A program made the translations under genes and the position numbers. 64,000 nucleotides of DNA from Amycolatopsis balhimycina FH 1894 (lineage in GTDB: Bacteria; Actinomycetota; Actinomycetes; Mycobacteriales; Pseudonocardiaceae): assembly GCF_000384295.1 (NCBI RefSeq), contig NZ_KB913037.1, positions 7,317,533 through 7,381,532 on the forward strand. The letters run 5' to 3'. Positions within the stretch are counted from its first letter, which is position 1. Every line of letters starts with the position of its first letter. Below the pieces are notes generated by a model. The model had not been told where the DNA came from and searched no databases. It worked only from the letters and a program-made list of their open reading frames with translations. Positions 1-7,712 of this stretch are shown here, in pieces.

Positions 1-18
1 CCGTAACAGCCGTGCGGG

Positions 19-450
19 TCAGCGCGGTTCGGCGGGAGCCCAGAGGCCGTCCGCGTCGCCCGCTTCCAGGCGGCCGCGGTACACGCCGATCTTGTGGTCG
101 ATCAGCTCCAGGTTCTCGTGCAGCTCGGCCAGCCGGGCCAGCACCTCCGCGCGGTGCTCCTCCAGCAGCGCCAGCCGTTCCGGCTCGTTGCCGCGGCCCG
201 CGGCGACCAGGTCCGCGTACCGGCGGATCGTCCTGATCGGCATCCCCGTGGCCCGCAGCTTGGTGCAGACCTTGATCCACTCCAGGTCCAGCTTCCGGTA
301 GCGCCGCCGGCCGCCGCTGGTGCGGTCGACCCGGGTCACCACCAGGCCCGCTCGTTCGTAGTAGCGCAGCGTGTGCGCGCTGACCCCGGTGCGGCGCGCC
401 GCGTCCGCGATGGTCAGCCCCTCCGCGGGGATCGGCTTGACTTCGAGCAC
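19..450 (-). CDS. MerR family transcriptional regulator
   Basis: A 143-residue MerR protein. Residues about 13-31 form the winged-helix recognition segment (TIADAARRTGVSAHTLRYYE) followed by a MerR wing with the basic stretch GGRRRYRKLD. Residues about 90-125 are a leucine-rich helix suited to the antiparallel dimer coiled coil. There is no conserved C-terminal cysteine pair, so an organic or drug effector is more likely than a metal. It starts with GTG and is divergent from the MFS exporter at 475, with only 24 bp between the starts, so it probably controls that exporter and itself from one shared operator. Confidence 0.9.
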   Translation of the reverse strand: MLEVKPIPAEGLTIADAARRTGVSAHTLRYYERAGLVVTRVDRTSGGRRRYRKLDLEWIKVCTKLRATGMPIRTIRRYADLVAAGRGNEPERLALLEEHRAEVLARLAELHENLELIDHKIGVYRGRLEAGDADGLWAPAEPR

Positions 451-467
451 GCTCTAAATCTTAGCGT
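437..467 (+). promoter_or_regulatory. Candidate MerR-type promoter with 19-bp spacer
   Basis: TTGACT at 437-442 and TAGCGT at 462-467 are separated by 19 bp, the stretched spacer typical of MerR-activated promoters. The spacer holds an imperfect dyad (TTCGA...ACGCT / AGCGT.CGAA). It reads toward the MFS gene at 475 and overlaps the first codons of the merR gene. The assignment is inferred from position and spacing. Confidence 0.45.
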
Positions 468-474
468 CGAATCC

Positions 475-1887
475 ATGAACGTTCCGACTACGCACCGCCC
501 GGCGCTCGTGCTCGCGATCTGCTGCGCCAGCATCGTCGTCGTGGTGATGGACATCTCCATCGTCACCGTCGCGCTGCCGTCGATCCGCCGCGACCTGGGC
601 GCCTCCGTCTCCGGCCTGCAGTGGACGGTCGACGCCTACACGCTGGTCCTGGCGGCTTTCCTCGTGCTCGGCGGTTCGGCCGCCGACCGGTTCGGCCGCA
701 AGCGCGTCTTCCAGTGCGGCCTGGCCGCCTTCGGTCTCGGGTCGCTGCTGTGCAGCCTGGCCCCCGGCATCGGCTGGCTGATCGCGGCCCGCGCGGTGCA
801 GGCCGCCGGCGGCACCATGCTCAACCCGGTCGCGATGGCCATCGTCGCGACCACCTTCCCGGTCCCGGCCGAACGCGCCCGCGCCATCGGCGTGTTCGGC
901 TCGATGTCCGGCCTGGCGCTGGCGCTCGGGCCGATCCTCGGCGGCGCGCTCGTCGACGGCTTCGGCTGGCGCGCCGTCTTCTGGGTCAACGTCCCGATCG
1001 TCGTCGCCGCGCTGGTCGCCACCGCGCTGTTCGTGCCGGAGTCCCGGGCGCTCCGGGCGCGCCGGTTCGACCCGGTGGGGCAGGTGCTGGTGGTCGTCGT
1101 GCTCGGCAGCGTCGTCGAAGCCATCGTCGAGGCGCGGTGGCTGGGCTGGACGTCGCCGTGGACCCTCGGCCTGCTCGCCCTGGCCGGGCTGGGCGTGCTG
1201 GGCATCCTCGCCTGCGAACCCCGCCGCGCCGACCCGCTGCTGGAACTGCGCCTGTTCCGCAGTGTCTCGTTCAGCGGGGCGATCGTGATGGCGCTGTTCT
1301 CGCTGTGCGGGTTCGGCGCGTTCCTCTTCGTCACCACGCAGTACCTGCAGGACGTCCGGGGCATGACGGCGCTTTCGGCGGGGTTGTGCCTGCTGCCGGT
1401 CGGCGTGCTCGTCGTGGCCCTGTCCCCGAGGGTCGGAAGGCTGGTCGGCACGCGCGGGCCGCGACTGCCGCTCGTCGTCGCCGGGGTCTCGCTCGCGGTC
1501 GGCGGCGCCGCGTCGGCGGGGCTCGGGCCGGTCACGCCGCTGCCCGTCGTGCTCGCGACCTTCGTGCTGTTCGGTGTCTTCCTCGGCACGGTGAACCCGC
1601 CGATCACCAACACCGCGGTTTCCGGGATGCCGGGCTCGATGGCGGGGCTGGCCTCGTCGCTGGCGTCGGCCGGCCGGCAGACCGGCACCACGCTGGGTGT
1701 CGCGGTCGCCGGGACGATCGCGGGGACGGGAGCGGGCAGCGCGGCCGGCGTGTGGTGGCTGGTCGCCGGGCTCGGCGCCGGCCTCCTCGCCCTGGCGCTG
1801 CTCAGCACCGGCCGCCGGGCGGCCGCGACGGCCGACCGGGCGGCGGGGCTGTTCGACGAGCTCAGCCTCCCGCGACCGACGGGATGA
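475..1887 (+). CDS. MFS transporter, DHA2-like drug:H+ antiporter
   Basis: A 470-residue multi-spanning membrane protein. The N-terminus has the DHA2-type first helix with MDISIVTVALPSI, and the loop between helices 2 and 3 carries motif A (ADRFGRKRVF). The rest is a run of hydrophobic segments compatible with 12-14 helices. The open frame extends far upstream, but ATG 475 is chosen because everything before it overlaps merR and lacks membrane character. The neighbouring MerR gene suggests inducible efflux of a small hydrophobic compound; the substrate cannot be read from sequence. The 3' end overlaps the convergent MoaD-like gene by 26 bp. Confidence 0.9.
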   Translation: MNVPTTHRPALVLAICCASIVVVVMDISIVTVALPSIRRDLGASVSGLQWTVDAYTLVLAAFLVLGGSAADRFGRKRVFQCGLAAFGLGSLLCSLAPGIGWLIAARAVQAAGGTMLNPVAMAIVATTFPVPAERARAIGVFGSMSGLALALGPILGGALVDGFGWRAVFWVNVPIVVAALVATALFVPESRALRARRFDPVGQVLVVVVLGSVVEAIVEARWLGWTSPWTLGLLALAGLGVLGILACEPRRADPLLELRLFRSVSFSGAIVMALFSLCGFGAFLFVTTQYLQDVRGMTALSAGLCLLPVGVLVVALSPRVGRLVGTRGPRLPLVVAGVSLAVGGAASAGLGPVTPLPVVLATFVLFGVFLGTVNPPITNTAVSGMPGSMAGLASSLASAGRQTGTTLGVAVAGTIAGTGAGSAAGVWWLVAGLGAGLLALALLSTGRRAAATADRAAGLFDELSLPRPTG

Positions 1888-2146
1888 TCTGCACCTCGGC
1901 GGCGTCGCGGAGCACGGCCGCGGCGCCGCCGCGATGGCGGCATTCCTCGCCGTCGACGTAGAAGTTGACGTACCGGCGCAGCCCCGCCTGTTCGTCGCGC
2001 AGCCTTCGCTCCAGCGCCGGGTACCGCTGCGCGAGCGCGTCGAGCAGGGCGCCCAGCGTGGCCGGCTCGCCGACCTCGACGTCCAGCCGGGACTCGCCGC
2101 CGGCCTTCTCCCGCAGCGTCCCGGGCAGCAGCACGGTGATCCGCAC
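1862..2146 (-). CDS. MoaD/ThiS family ubiquitin-like protein
   Basis: A 94-residue beta-grasp protein ending in Gly-Gly (PSVAGG), the C-terminus that is adenylated and thiocarboxylated in MoaD/ThiS sulfur carriers. The start MRITVLLPGTLREKAGG and the VNFYVDGEECRHRGG..L.DAAEVQIIP pattern match the family. It starts 3 bp after the stop of the Asp-box repeat protein, so the two are translationally linked. No molybdopterin or thiamine gene is nearby, so it is probably a dedicated carrier or protein modifier acting with its partner rather than a housekeeping MoaD. Partner and pathway are unknown. Confidence 0.8.
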   Translation of the reverse strand: MRITVLLPGTLREKAGGESRLDVEVGEPATLGALLDALAQRYPALERRLRDEQAGLRRYVNFYVDGEECRHRGGAAAVLRDAAEVQIIPSVAGG

Positions 2147-2149
2147 GTC

Positions 2150-3232
2150 TCACACCCTCGCGGCGCGGACGCACAGCACGTCGGGCAGGTGCGCCGCGAC
2201 GAGCTGCCAGCTGTCGCCCTCGTCGCGGCTGGCGTAGACGTCGCCGGTCCGCGAGCCGAAGTACACCCCGGCCGGGTCGGCGTCGTCGGTGCACATCGCG
2301 TCCCGCATGACGCCGGCCCAGTACCCGTCCGGCAGGCCCGTCCCCAGCGCCTCCCACGACTTCCCGGCGTCCTGGCTGCGGTACACCCGGCACCGGCCGT
2401 CCGGCGGGAACCGCATCGCGTCCGCGACCAGCGGGAACGTGTAGATCACCTCGGGCCGGTGCGGGTGGACGACCATCGGGAAGCCGAAGTCGCTGGGCAG
2501 GCCGCCGGCGATGGACTGCCAGGTCGCGCCGGCGTCGTCGCTGCGGTAGACGCCGTGGTGGACCTGCGCGAAGAAGCGGTCCGGCTCGTCCGGGTGCGTG
2601 GCGACCTTGTGCACGCACTGGCCGTATTCGGGGTACGGGTCGGGCACGTGGACGGCCTTGATGCCGGTGTTGCTCGCCTGCCAGGACTCGCCGCCGTCCG
2701 CGGAGCGGTAGACGCCGCCGGTCGACATCGCCACGGTGATCCGGCCGGGCTCGCTCGGATGGGGGAGCACGGTGTGGATCGCCTTGCCGCCGCCCCCGGG
2801 TGTCCAGTGCTCCCGGTGCGGGTGGTCCCACAGGCCGCGGACCAGCTCGTAGGTGCGGCCGCCGTCGGTGGAGCGGAACAGGGCGGACGGCTCGGTGCCG
2901 GCGTAGACGACGTCCGGCTCGCTCGCCGGGCCGGGCGCGAGCTGCCACGCCCTGGCGAGGGATTCGCCGGTGTCCGGCGGGAACGAGATCGGGGCGTGGC
3001 CGGGTTCTTGCCAGGTCGCGCCCAGGTCGTCGCTGGTGGCCACGCTCGGCCCGAAGTGCTCGCTGGTGACCCCGGCCAGCAGCCGGGGCGTGGCGCGGCG
3101 CGTGTCGATGCCGACCGCGTACACGTCGGTCATGGGGTGGTGCGGCCCGGTCACCTCCCAGCTCGTCCGGTCGTCTGTGCCGGTCGCCAGCCACAGACCC
3201 TTGCGCGTGCCGACAGCGAGCAGGACAGCCAT
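2150..3232 (-). CDS. Asp-box (BNR/YVTN-type) beta-propeller protein
   Basis: A 360-residue protein with at least six Asp boxes of the form S-x-D-x-G-x-S/T-W/Y: SDDLGATW, STDGGRTY, SADGGESW, SDDAGATW, SQDAGKSW and SRDEGDSW. They are spaced as in a sialidase-like six-bladed propeller. No sialidase catalytic arginine triad or signal peptide is evident, so enzymatic activity is doubtful. The open frame continues upstream, but ATG 3232 is preceded by a strong GGAGGAAAGG ribosome site and starts with the usual MAVLLAVGTRKGLW. It forms a two-gene operon with the MoaD/ThiS-like gene, an association I believe is recurrent in actinomycetes. Confidence 0.82.
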   Translation of the reverse strand: MAVLLAVGTRKGLWLATGTDDRTSWEVTGPHHPMTDVYAVGIDTRRATPRLLAGVTSEHFGPSVATSDDLGATWQEPGHAPISFPPDTGESLARAWQLAPGPASEPDVVYAGTEPSALFRSTDGGRTYELVRGLWDHPHREHWTPGGGGKAIHTVLPHPSEPGRITVAMSTGGVYRSADGGESWQASNTGIKAVHVPDPYPEYGQCVHKVATHPDEPDRFFAQVHHGVYRSDDAGATWQSIAGGLPSDFGFPMVVHPHRPEVIYTFPLVADAMRFPPDGRCRVYRSQDAGKSWEALGTGLPDGYWAGVMRDAMCTDDADPAGVYFGSRTGDVYASRDEGDSWQLVAAHLPDVLCVRAARV

Positions 3233-3396
3233 TCCGGGACCTTTCCTCCGGGTGATGCGCGTCACAGTACTCCGCCCGGGAAAATGTCCCGGAGAAATGT
3301 CGAGAGCCGTTCGCGGCCGATCGACGCGGGGGTGAAGGCCGGTCATCGCGTCCGGAAGGAACCGGACCCCGGCCAGGAAGACCAGGGAGCAGGACC

Positions 3397-3774
3397 ATGC
3401 GTTTTCTCATGATGCACCGGATCGACGAGCGCGACCCGCAGGCGTGGAACCCCAGCCCGGAGTTCATCGAGACGATGGGGGCGTTCATCCAGGAGTCCGT
3501 GGAGAAGGGCATCCTGATCACGGCGGAGGGCGTGCACAAGACGGACAAGGGCGCGCTGGTCCGCAAGCCGCGCGGCGCGGCGATCCGCGTCACCGACGGC
3601 CCGTTCGCCGAGGCCAAGGAGGTCATCGGCGGGTTCGCGCTGATCAACGCGGCGGACCGGGCCGAGGCCGTCGAGTTCGCCAAGCGGTACGTCGAGCTGT
3701 TCGACTCCGAAATCGAGGTCGAGATCCGCCAGGTCGTCGAGTTCGAGGACATCGAGGCCCAGGCTCAGGCGTGA
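3397..3774 (+). CDS. YCII-related (DGPF domain) protein
   Basis: A 125-residue ferredoxin-fold protein. It begins MRFLMMHR and carries the diagnostic TDGPFAEAKEVIGGFALI motif in the middle, followed by a helix (EAVEFAKRY). This family often accompanies ECF sigma factors of the ECF42 type, but no sigma gene adjoins this copy. A second family member sits at 7355 beside such a sigma factor. Biochemical function is unknown; a small-molecule sensing or dismutation role is only suggested by the fold. A clear AGGGAG ribosome site precedes the ATG. Confidence 0.85.
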   Translation: MRFLMMHRIDERDPQAWNPSPEFIETMGAFIQESVEKGILITAEGVHKTDKGALVRKPRGAAIRVTDGPFAEAKEVIGGFALINAADRAEAVEFAKRYVELFDSEIEVEIRQVVEFEDIEAQAQA

Positions 3775-3826
3775 CGGCGGCCGGTGGCGCTAGGCTGGCC
3801 GGGAACGAGACTCTGGGGGTAGAGCG

Positions 3827-4651
3827 ATGTTCCTGGTCACCGGCGCCACCGGCAACGTCGGCGCGGAAGTGGTTTCGGCACTCGCCGGGGCGGGGGCGCC
3901 GGTCCGGGCGCTGGTGCGCCGGCCGGACGCCGAGCTGCCGGACGGTGCCGAGGCCGCCGTGGGCGACCTCAACGATCCCGGCACCCTCGACGACGCGCTC
4001 AAGGGCGTCGAAGGGGTTTTCCTGCTGCCCGGCTACGAGGACACGCCGGGCATGCTGGCCAGGGCGCGTGACGCGGGCGTGCGGCGGATCGTGCTGCTGT
4101 CCGGCGGTTCCGCCGCGCTCGAGAACCTGGACAACGCGGTCTCGCGGTACATGACGCTGGCCGAACGGGCGGTGCGCGAGTCGGGACTGGGCTGGACGTT
4201 CCTGCGGCCGCGCGCGTTCATGTCGAACGCCCTGCGCTGGCTGCCGCAACTGCGTGAAGGCGACACGGTGCGCGTCCAGTTCCCCGACGTCGAGGCCGCG
4301 TGCATCGACCCCGCCGACATCGCGGCGGTGGCGGCCCTCGCGCTCGCGGGCGGTCACGAGGGACGGATCCACGAACTGACCGGGCCGGTCGCGATGCGGC
4401 CGGCGGAGCAGGTCGCCGTGCTGGCCGAGGTGCTCGGCCGGGACCTCCGCGTCGTCGGCCTGACGAACGACGAGACGCGCGCCGAGCTCGAAGCGAGCAT
4501 GCCGCGCGAGTACGTCGAAGCGTTCTGGGACTTCTACGTCGGCGGGACGCTCGACGAGGCGACGGTCCACCCGGCGGTGGCCGAGCTGACCGGCCGGCCG
4601 GCCGGCACGTTCGCCCGGTGGGCCGAGGCGCACGCGGCCGCCTTCCGCTGA
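3827..4651 (+). CDS. NAD(P)H-binding NmrA-type protein
   Basis: A 274-residue atypical short-chain dehydrogenase. The N-terminus has the Rossmann motif VTGATGNVG (residues 4-12), then ALVRRPD, where the arginine suggests NADPH binding. The segments GVEGVFLLPGYED, VLLSGGSA, and WTFLRPRAFMSN (in place of the active-site region) match the NmrA/TMR class, which lacks the full SDR catalytic triad. It may act as a redox sensor or quinone reductase; the substrate is not evident. It stands 52 bp after the YCII gene and may be co-transcribed with it. Confidence 0.85.
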   Translation: MFLVTGATGNVGAEVVSALAGAGAPVRALVRRPDAELPDGAEAAVGDLNDPGTLDDALKGVEGVFLLPGYEDTPGMLARARDAGVRRIVLLSGGSAALENLDNAVSRYMTLAERAVRESGLGWTFLRPRAFMSNALRWLPQLREGDTVRVQFPDVEAACIDPADIAAVAALALAGGHEGRIHELTGPVAMRPAEQVAVLAEVLGRDLRVVGLTNDETRAELEASMPREYVEAFWDFYVGGTLDEATVHPAVAELTGRPAGTFARWAEAHAAAFR

Positions 4652-4742
4652 CGCGCCGCCGTTCGGTGGAGGGGCGTTGTGTTCCGGCACACCGCGGGCC
4701 AAGGTGGTTCTGCTGCCGGCCACCAGGTGCGGGGGAGCGGAC

Positions 4743-5630
4743 TTGAGCGAGGTCGAGCGCGGGCGGTCGTCGCCCGATCTCTCCGCGGTGCTGGCCGTTG
4801 TGCTCGCCGTGCCCCTCGTCGCCAGTGGCCTGCTGGTGCTCGCCCTGCTCGGGAAGCTCGTCTGGCCCGCGTACTTCTGGGTGGTGCCGGCCGGCTGGGT
4901 GCCGGCCGGCGGGATCACCTTCGTACCCGCCTTCGAGTACTTCCTGCTGCCGCTGGTGTTCGGCCTGCGGTCGCCGACGGCGCGGGAGCTGGCGCGGCTC
5001 ACCCCGAGCTGGCAGGCCGTGTGCGCGGCGGCGGGCGTGGACGGCGGCCGCTACCGCCTGTGGGTCGACCGGTCGCGCGAGCTCAACGCCTTCGCGGCGG
5101 GCGGCCGGACGGTCGCGGTGACGCGGACCGCGCTCGACCTCCCGCCGCCGGGCCTGGCGGCGATCCTCGCGCACGAACTCGGCCACCACCTCGCCGGCCA
5201 CACCCGGATTTCGCTGTTCGTCTGGTGGCTGGAGCTGCCGGCCCGGATCCTCGCCCGCCTCGTCCGGCTGCTCGCGCTGGTCGTACCGTACGTCGGCCGT
5301 GCGTTCGCGCCCTTCGGGCGGCCGGTGGCCGTGCTCGTCACCGTGCTGCTGACGCTGGGCATCCTCACCGCCCTCGCCTTCCTCGACCCGTGGCTGCTCC
5401 TGGCTCCGCTGCTCGGCCCGGTGCTCGCCTGGTCGAAACGGCTCGGCGAGTACCGGGCCGACCTGATGGCCGCGCGGCTGGGGTACGGCCCGGAGCTGAT
5501 CGCGCTGCTCAAGGAATGGATCACGCTGCACCGCGGCGACGAGCGGCGGCTGCGGGCGCGGCTGCTGGCCAGCCACCCGGCCCACATCGACCGGATCAAG
5601 CGGCTGAAGGACCGCGGCTTCAGGGCGTGA
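4743..5630 (+). CDS. M48 family membrane-bound zinc metalloprotease
   Basis: A 295-residue membrane peptidase. It has two N-terminal hydrophobic segments (about 12-40 and 45-75), then the zinc site HELGHH (from residue 144), a further pair of transmembrane segments (about 175-225) and the third ligand Glu236 in EYRADLMAARLG. This is the HtpX/Ste24 layout, acting on misfolded membrane proteins. The start is uncertain: TTG 4743 follows GGGGAGCGGAC, while an in-frame TTG at 4677 follows GGTGGAGGGGCG. The tail overlaps the convergent quinone reductase gene by 11 bp. Confidence 0.85.
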   Translation: MSEVERGRSSPDLSAVLAVVLAVPLVASGLLVLALLGKLVWPAYFWVVPAGWVPAGGITFVPAFEYFLLPLVFGLRSPTARELARLTPSWQAVCAAAGVDGGRYRLWVDRSRELNAFAAGGRTVAVTRTALDLPPPGLAAILAHELGHHLAGHTRISLFVWWLELPARILARLVRLLALVVPYVGRAFAPFGRPVAVLVTVLLTLGILTALAFLDPWLLLAPLLGPVLAWSKRLGEYRADLMAARLGYGPELIALLKEWITLHRGDERRLRARLLASHPAHIDRIKRLKDRGFRA

Positions 5631-6585
5631 GCACGACCTTGCCCGCCGAGTGTCCTTTGTGGAGGTAGTCGATCGCGGCCGCGGCGTCGGCCAGCGGGTA
5701 GGTCCGGTCGAGCACCGGCGTGAGCCCGCCGGCCTCGATCGTCTCGCGCAGCACCTCGAGGTCCGCGCCGCGGACGGCGGAGACGAGCCCCCGCAGCCGG
5801 TGCCGCACGAACGGGCTCAGCAGCGCCGCCCCGGCCGCCCGCTGGACGCCGCCCAGCCACCGGCCGCCGGTCTCGCCACCGACGATCACCAGCGTGCCGC
5901 CCGGCTCCAGCGCCCGCCGGAGGTGGGCCAGGCGACGCATGCCCGCAGTGTCCAGGATGAGGTCGTACCGCCGCCCGGTGAAGTCCTCGCGGGTGTAGTC
6001 GACGACGTGGTCCGCCCCGAGCGTGCGGACCAGGTCCGTCTTGGCCGTGCTGCACACCGCCGTGACTTCGGCGCCGAAGGTCTTGGCCAGTTGCACCGCG
6101 AACGACCCGACGCCGCCCGCCGCGCCGATCACGAGGACGGACTGGCCCGGCTGGACGCGCCCGGCGTCGCGCAGGCCCTGCAGGGCGGTGCAGCCGGAGA
6201 TCGCGACAGCCGCCGCTTGCCCGAACGAGAGCCGGGCCGGTTTCGGCGCGACCCGGTCCGCCTTCGCGACGGCGTACTCGGCGAACGCGCCGGCACACTC
6301 GCCGAACACCTCGTCACCCGGCCGGACCGTGGTGACGCCGTCGCCGATCTCCTCGACCGTGCCCGCGAAGTCGAGGCCCCGCACCGGGTTCTTCGGCACG
6401 CGCAGGCCGAACCCTAGCAGGCGCACCAGGTACGGCCGGCCGGTGGTCAGGTGCCAGACGCCCGGGTCGACGCCGGCCGCGTGCACCCGCACGACGACCT
6501 CGCCGGCTCCGGGCGCCGGTCTCGCGATGTCCCGCAGCGCGAGGACGTCAGGATTTCCGTAGCGGTCTTGGACGAGGGCTTTCAC
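5620..6585 (-). CDS. Zinc-independent MDR family NAD(P)H:quinone oxidoreductase
   Basis: A 321-residue medium-chain reductase. It has the N-terminal GroES-like domain (PVRGLDFAGTVEEIG, VKPGDEV-like VRPGDEVFG) and the Rossmann motif GAAGGVGSFAVQLAK near residue 154. Both zinc-binding Cys/His sets are absent, as in quinone oxidoreductase and zinc-independent alkenal reductases. The GTG start overlaps the stop of the XRE gene by 4 bp (GTGA), making this the third gene of a translationally coupled operon. Electron acceptor is unknown; the coupling suggests it is made only when the XRE operon is derepressed. Confidence 0.87.
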   Translation of the reverse strand: MKALVQDRYGNPDVLALRDIARPAPGAGEVVVRVHAAGVDPGVWHLTTGRPYLVRLLGFGLRVPKNPVRGLDFAGTVEEIGDGVTTVRPGDEVFGECAGAFAEYAVAKADRVAPKPARLSFGQAAAVAISGCTALQGLRDAGRVQPGQSVLVIGAAGGVGSFAVQLAKTFGAEVTAVCSTAKTDLVRTLGADHVVDYTREDFTGRRYDLILDTAGMRRLAHLRRALEPGGTLVIVGGETGGRWLGGVQRAAGAALLSPFVRHRLRGLVSAVRGADLEVLRETIEAGGLTPVLDRTYPLADAAAAIDYLHKGHSAGKVVLTP

Positions 6586-6803
6586 GAGGACTCCTCCGGG
6601 TACTGGAACACGTCTTCGAGCGGAACCCCGAACACGTGCGCGATCTGGAACGCCATCTCCAGCGAAGGCGAGTAGCGGCCCTGCTCGATGGCGATGACGG
6701 TCTGGCGGGTGACGCCGATCCGGTCGGCGAGCTCGGCCTGGGTCAGCCGGCCGTGCGTGAACCGGAGGGTGCGGAGCGAGTTGGTGACGCGGGTCGGTTT
6801 CAC
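6582..6803 (-). CDS. Small XRE family regulator (YozG-like)
   Basis: A 73-residue protein that is almost entirely an HTH_3 domain: LTQAELADRIGVTRQTVIAIEQGRYSPSLEMAFQIAHVFGVPLEDVFQYPE. It starts at GTG 6803, overlapping the upstream membrane protein stop by 4 bp, and its stop overlaps the downstream reductase start by 4 bp. Tiny HTH proteins of this class are usually encoded next to a small membrane protein and repress their own operon. The palindrome at 7252-7269 is a likely target. Confidence 0.88.
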   Translation of the reverse strand: MKPTRVTNSLRTLRFTHGRLTQAELADRIGVTRQTVIAIEQGRYSPSLEMAFQIAHVFGVPLEDVFQYPEESS

Positions 6804-7249
6804 CACGGCTGGAAACCCCGCCGGTAGGCGAAGATCCGGGCGATCGACCCGAGGATCGCCGACAGCGTGAACGCCAGGTACACGGCGTTGGCGATCCAGA
6901 AATGGGGGGCCCGTGCCATCGCCAGCAGCAGCGCGGCGACGGCGCCGATGACGACGAACGAGTGGCCGACGTACTCGCCGAACCGGCCGATCTCGCGGTC
7001 GCGCTGGTCCTTTCCGCCGTCCTTCGAAATCACCGCGGCGAGGATGCTCAGCACGATCGACGCGACGATCGACGCGCCGACCGTCCAAAGCAGCGTTGCG
7101 ACGTAAGGGACTTCGGCCAGCGGTCGCTCGCCGGCCCGGCCGAGGATCACCACCAGGTACGCCGCGTAGCTCACTATCGCGGCGACCCCGAGGATCCAGG
7201 CGCGCTTCTCTTCTTGGGGCACCTCATCAAGGTAAAACAAACCAGACAT
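6800..7249 (-). CDS. Four-helix membrane protein paired with XRE regulator
   Basis: A 149-residue integral membrane protein with four hydrophobic segments (about 18-37, 46-70, 95-113 and 118-137) and a charged loop KDGGKDQRDREIGRFGEYVGH between helices 2 and 3. It resembles the DUF2178-type proteins found beside small XRE regulators. It may sense membrane state or a lipophilic compound and influence the regulator, but this is inference. First gene of the three-gene operon; its ATG lies just inside the candidate operator. Confidence 0.75.
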   Translation of the reverse strand: MSGLFYLDEVPQEEKRAWILGVAAIVSYAAYLVVILGRAGERPLAEVPYVATLLWTVGASIVASIVLSILAAVISKDGGKDQRDREIGRFGEYVGHSFVVIGAVAALLLAMARAPHFWIANAVYLAFTLSAILGSIARIFAYRRGFQPW

Positions 7250-7251
7250 CG

Positions 7252-7269
7252 TGTCAAACTTTCTTTACA
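7252..7269 (-). promoter_or_regulatory. Palindromic operator of the membrane protein-XRE operon
   Basis: TGTCAAACTTTCTTTACA is an 18-bp imperfect inverted repeat (TGTcAA...TTtACA), strikingly AT-rich for this DNA. It ends 2 bp before the start codon of the first gene, covering the ribosome site and probably the transcription start. The position suits direct autorepression by the small XRE protein. Confidence 0.6.
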
Positions 7270-7354
7270 TGCGAAAATCTTCGGCGAGGGTGTCCAAGGG
7301 ACCGGCCGCCGTTCGTAGTCGTGGCGTACGGCAACCGAGCCACCGGAGGATCCG

Positions 7355-7705
7355 ATGAAGTACCTGATGCTGATCAACGCCGCGCTCGACGCCGACGGCG
7401 CGCCCACGGGCTGCAGCACGCCCGAGGACTGGATGCTGTTCGACAAGGCGCTCAAGGAGGCCGGCGTCCACGTCGGCGGGAACGCGCTCGCCGACTTCAC
7501 CACGGCCGCCGCGGTCCGCGTGACCGAGGACGGCGAGCGGATCGTCACCGACGGGCCGTTCGCCGAGTCCCGCGAAGTGCTCGGCGGCTACTTCGTCCTG
7601 GACGTGCCGGACTTCGACGTCGCGCTCGACTGGGCGGCGCGCTGCCCGGGCGCCCGAGACGGCGGTTCGATCGTCGTGCGGCCGCTCGCCGACTTCGAAG
7701 GCTGA
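7355..7705 (+). CDS. YCII-related (DGPF domain) protein, sigma-factor partner
   Basis: A 116-residue DGPF protein: MKYLMLINA start, central TDGPFAESREVLGGYFVLDV motif, and a C-terminal GSIVVRPLADFEG strand. A perfect GGAGGATCCG ribosome site precedes the ATG. It ends 7 bp before the ECF42-type sigma factor, the arrangement by which that sigma group is recognised. It may be the signal-sensing partner or the target of the sigma factor; no direct evidence here. Confidence 0.9.
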   Translation: MKYLMLINAALDADGAPTGCSTPEDWMLFDKALKEAGVHVGGNALADFTTAAAVRVTEDGERIVTDGPFAESREVLGGYFVLDVPDFDVALDWAARCPGARDGGSIVVRPLADFEG

Positions 7706-7712
7706 CCGCGCG

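Noticed and set aside
636..3752. Open frame of about 1038 codons on the minus strand across MFS, MoaD and Asp-box genes
   Set aside because: Low-complexity Arg/Pro/Ser composition, and it overlaps four genes with recognised domains.
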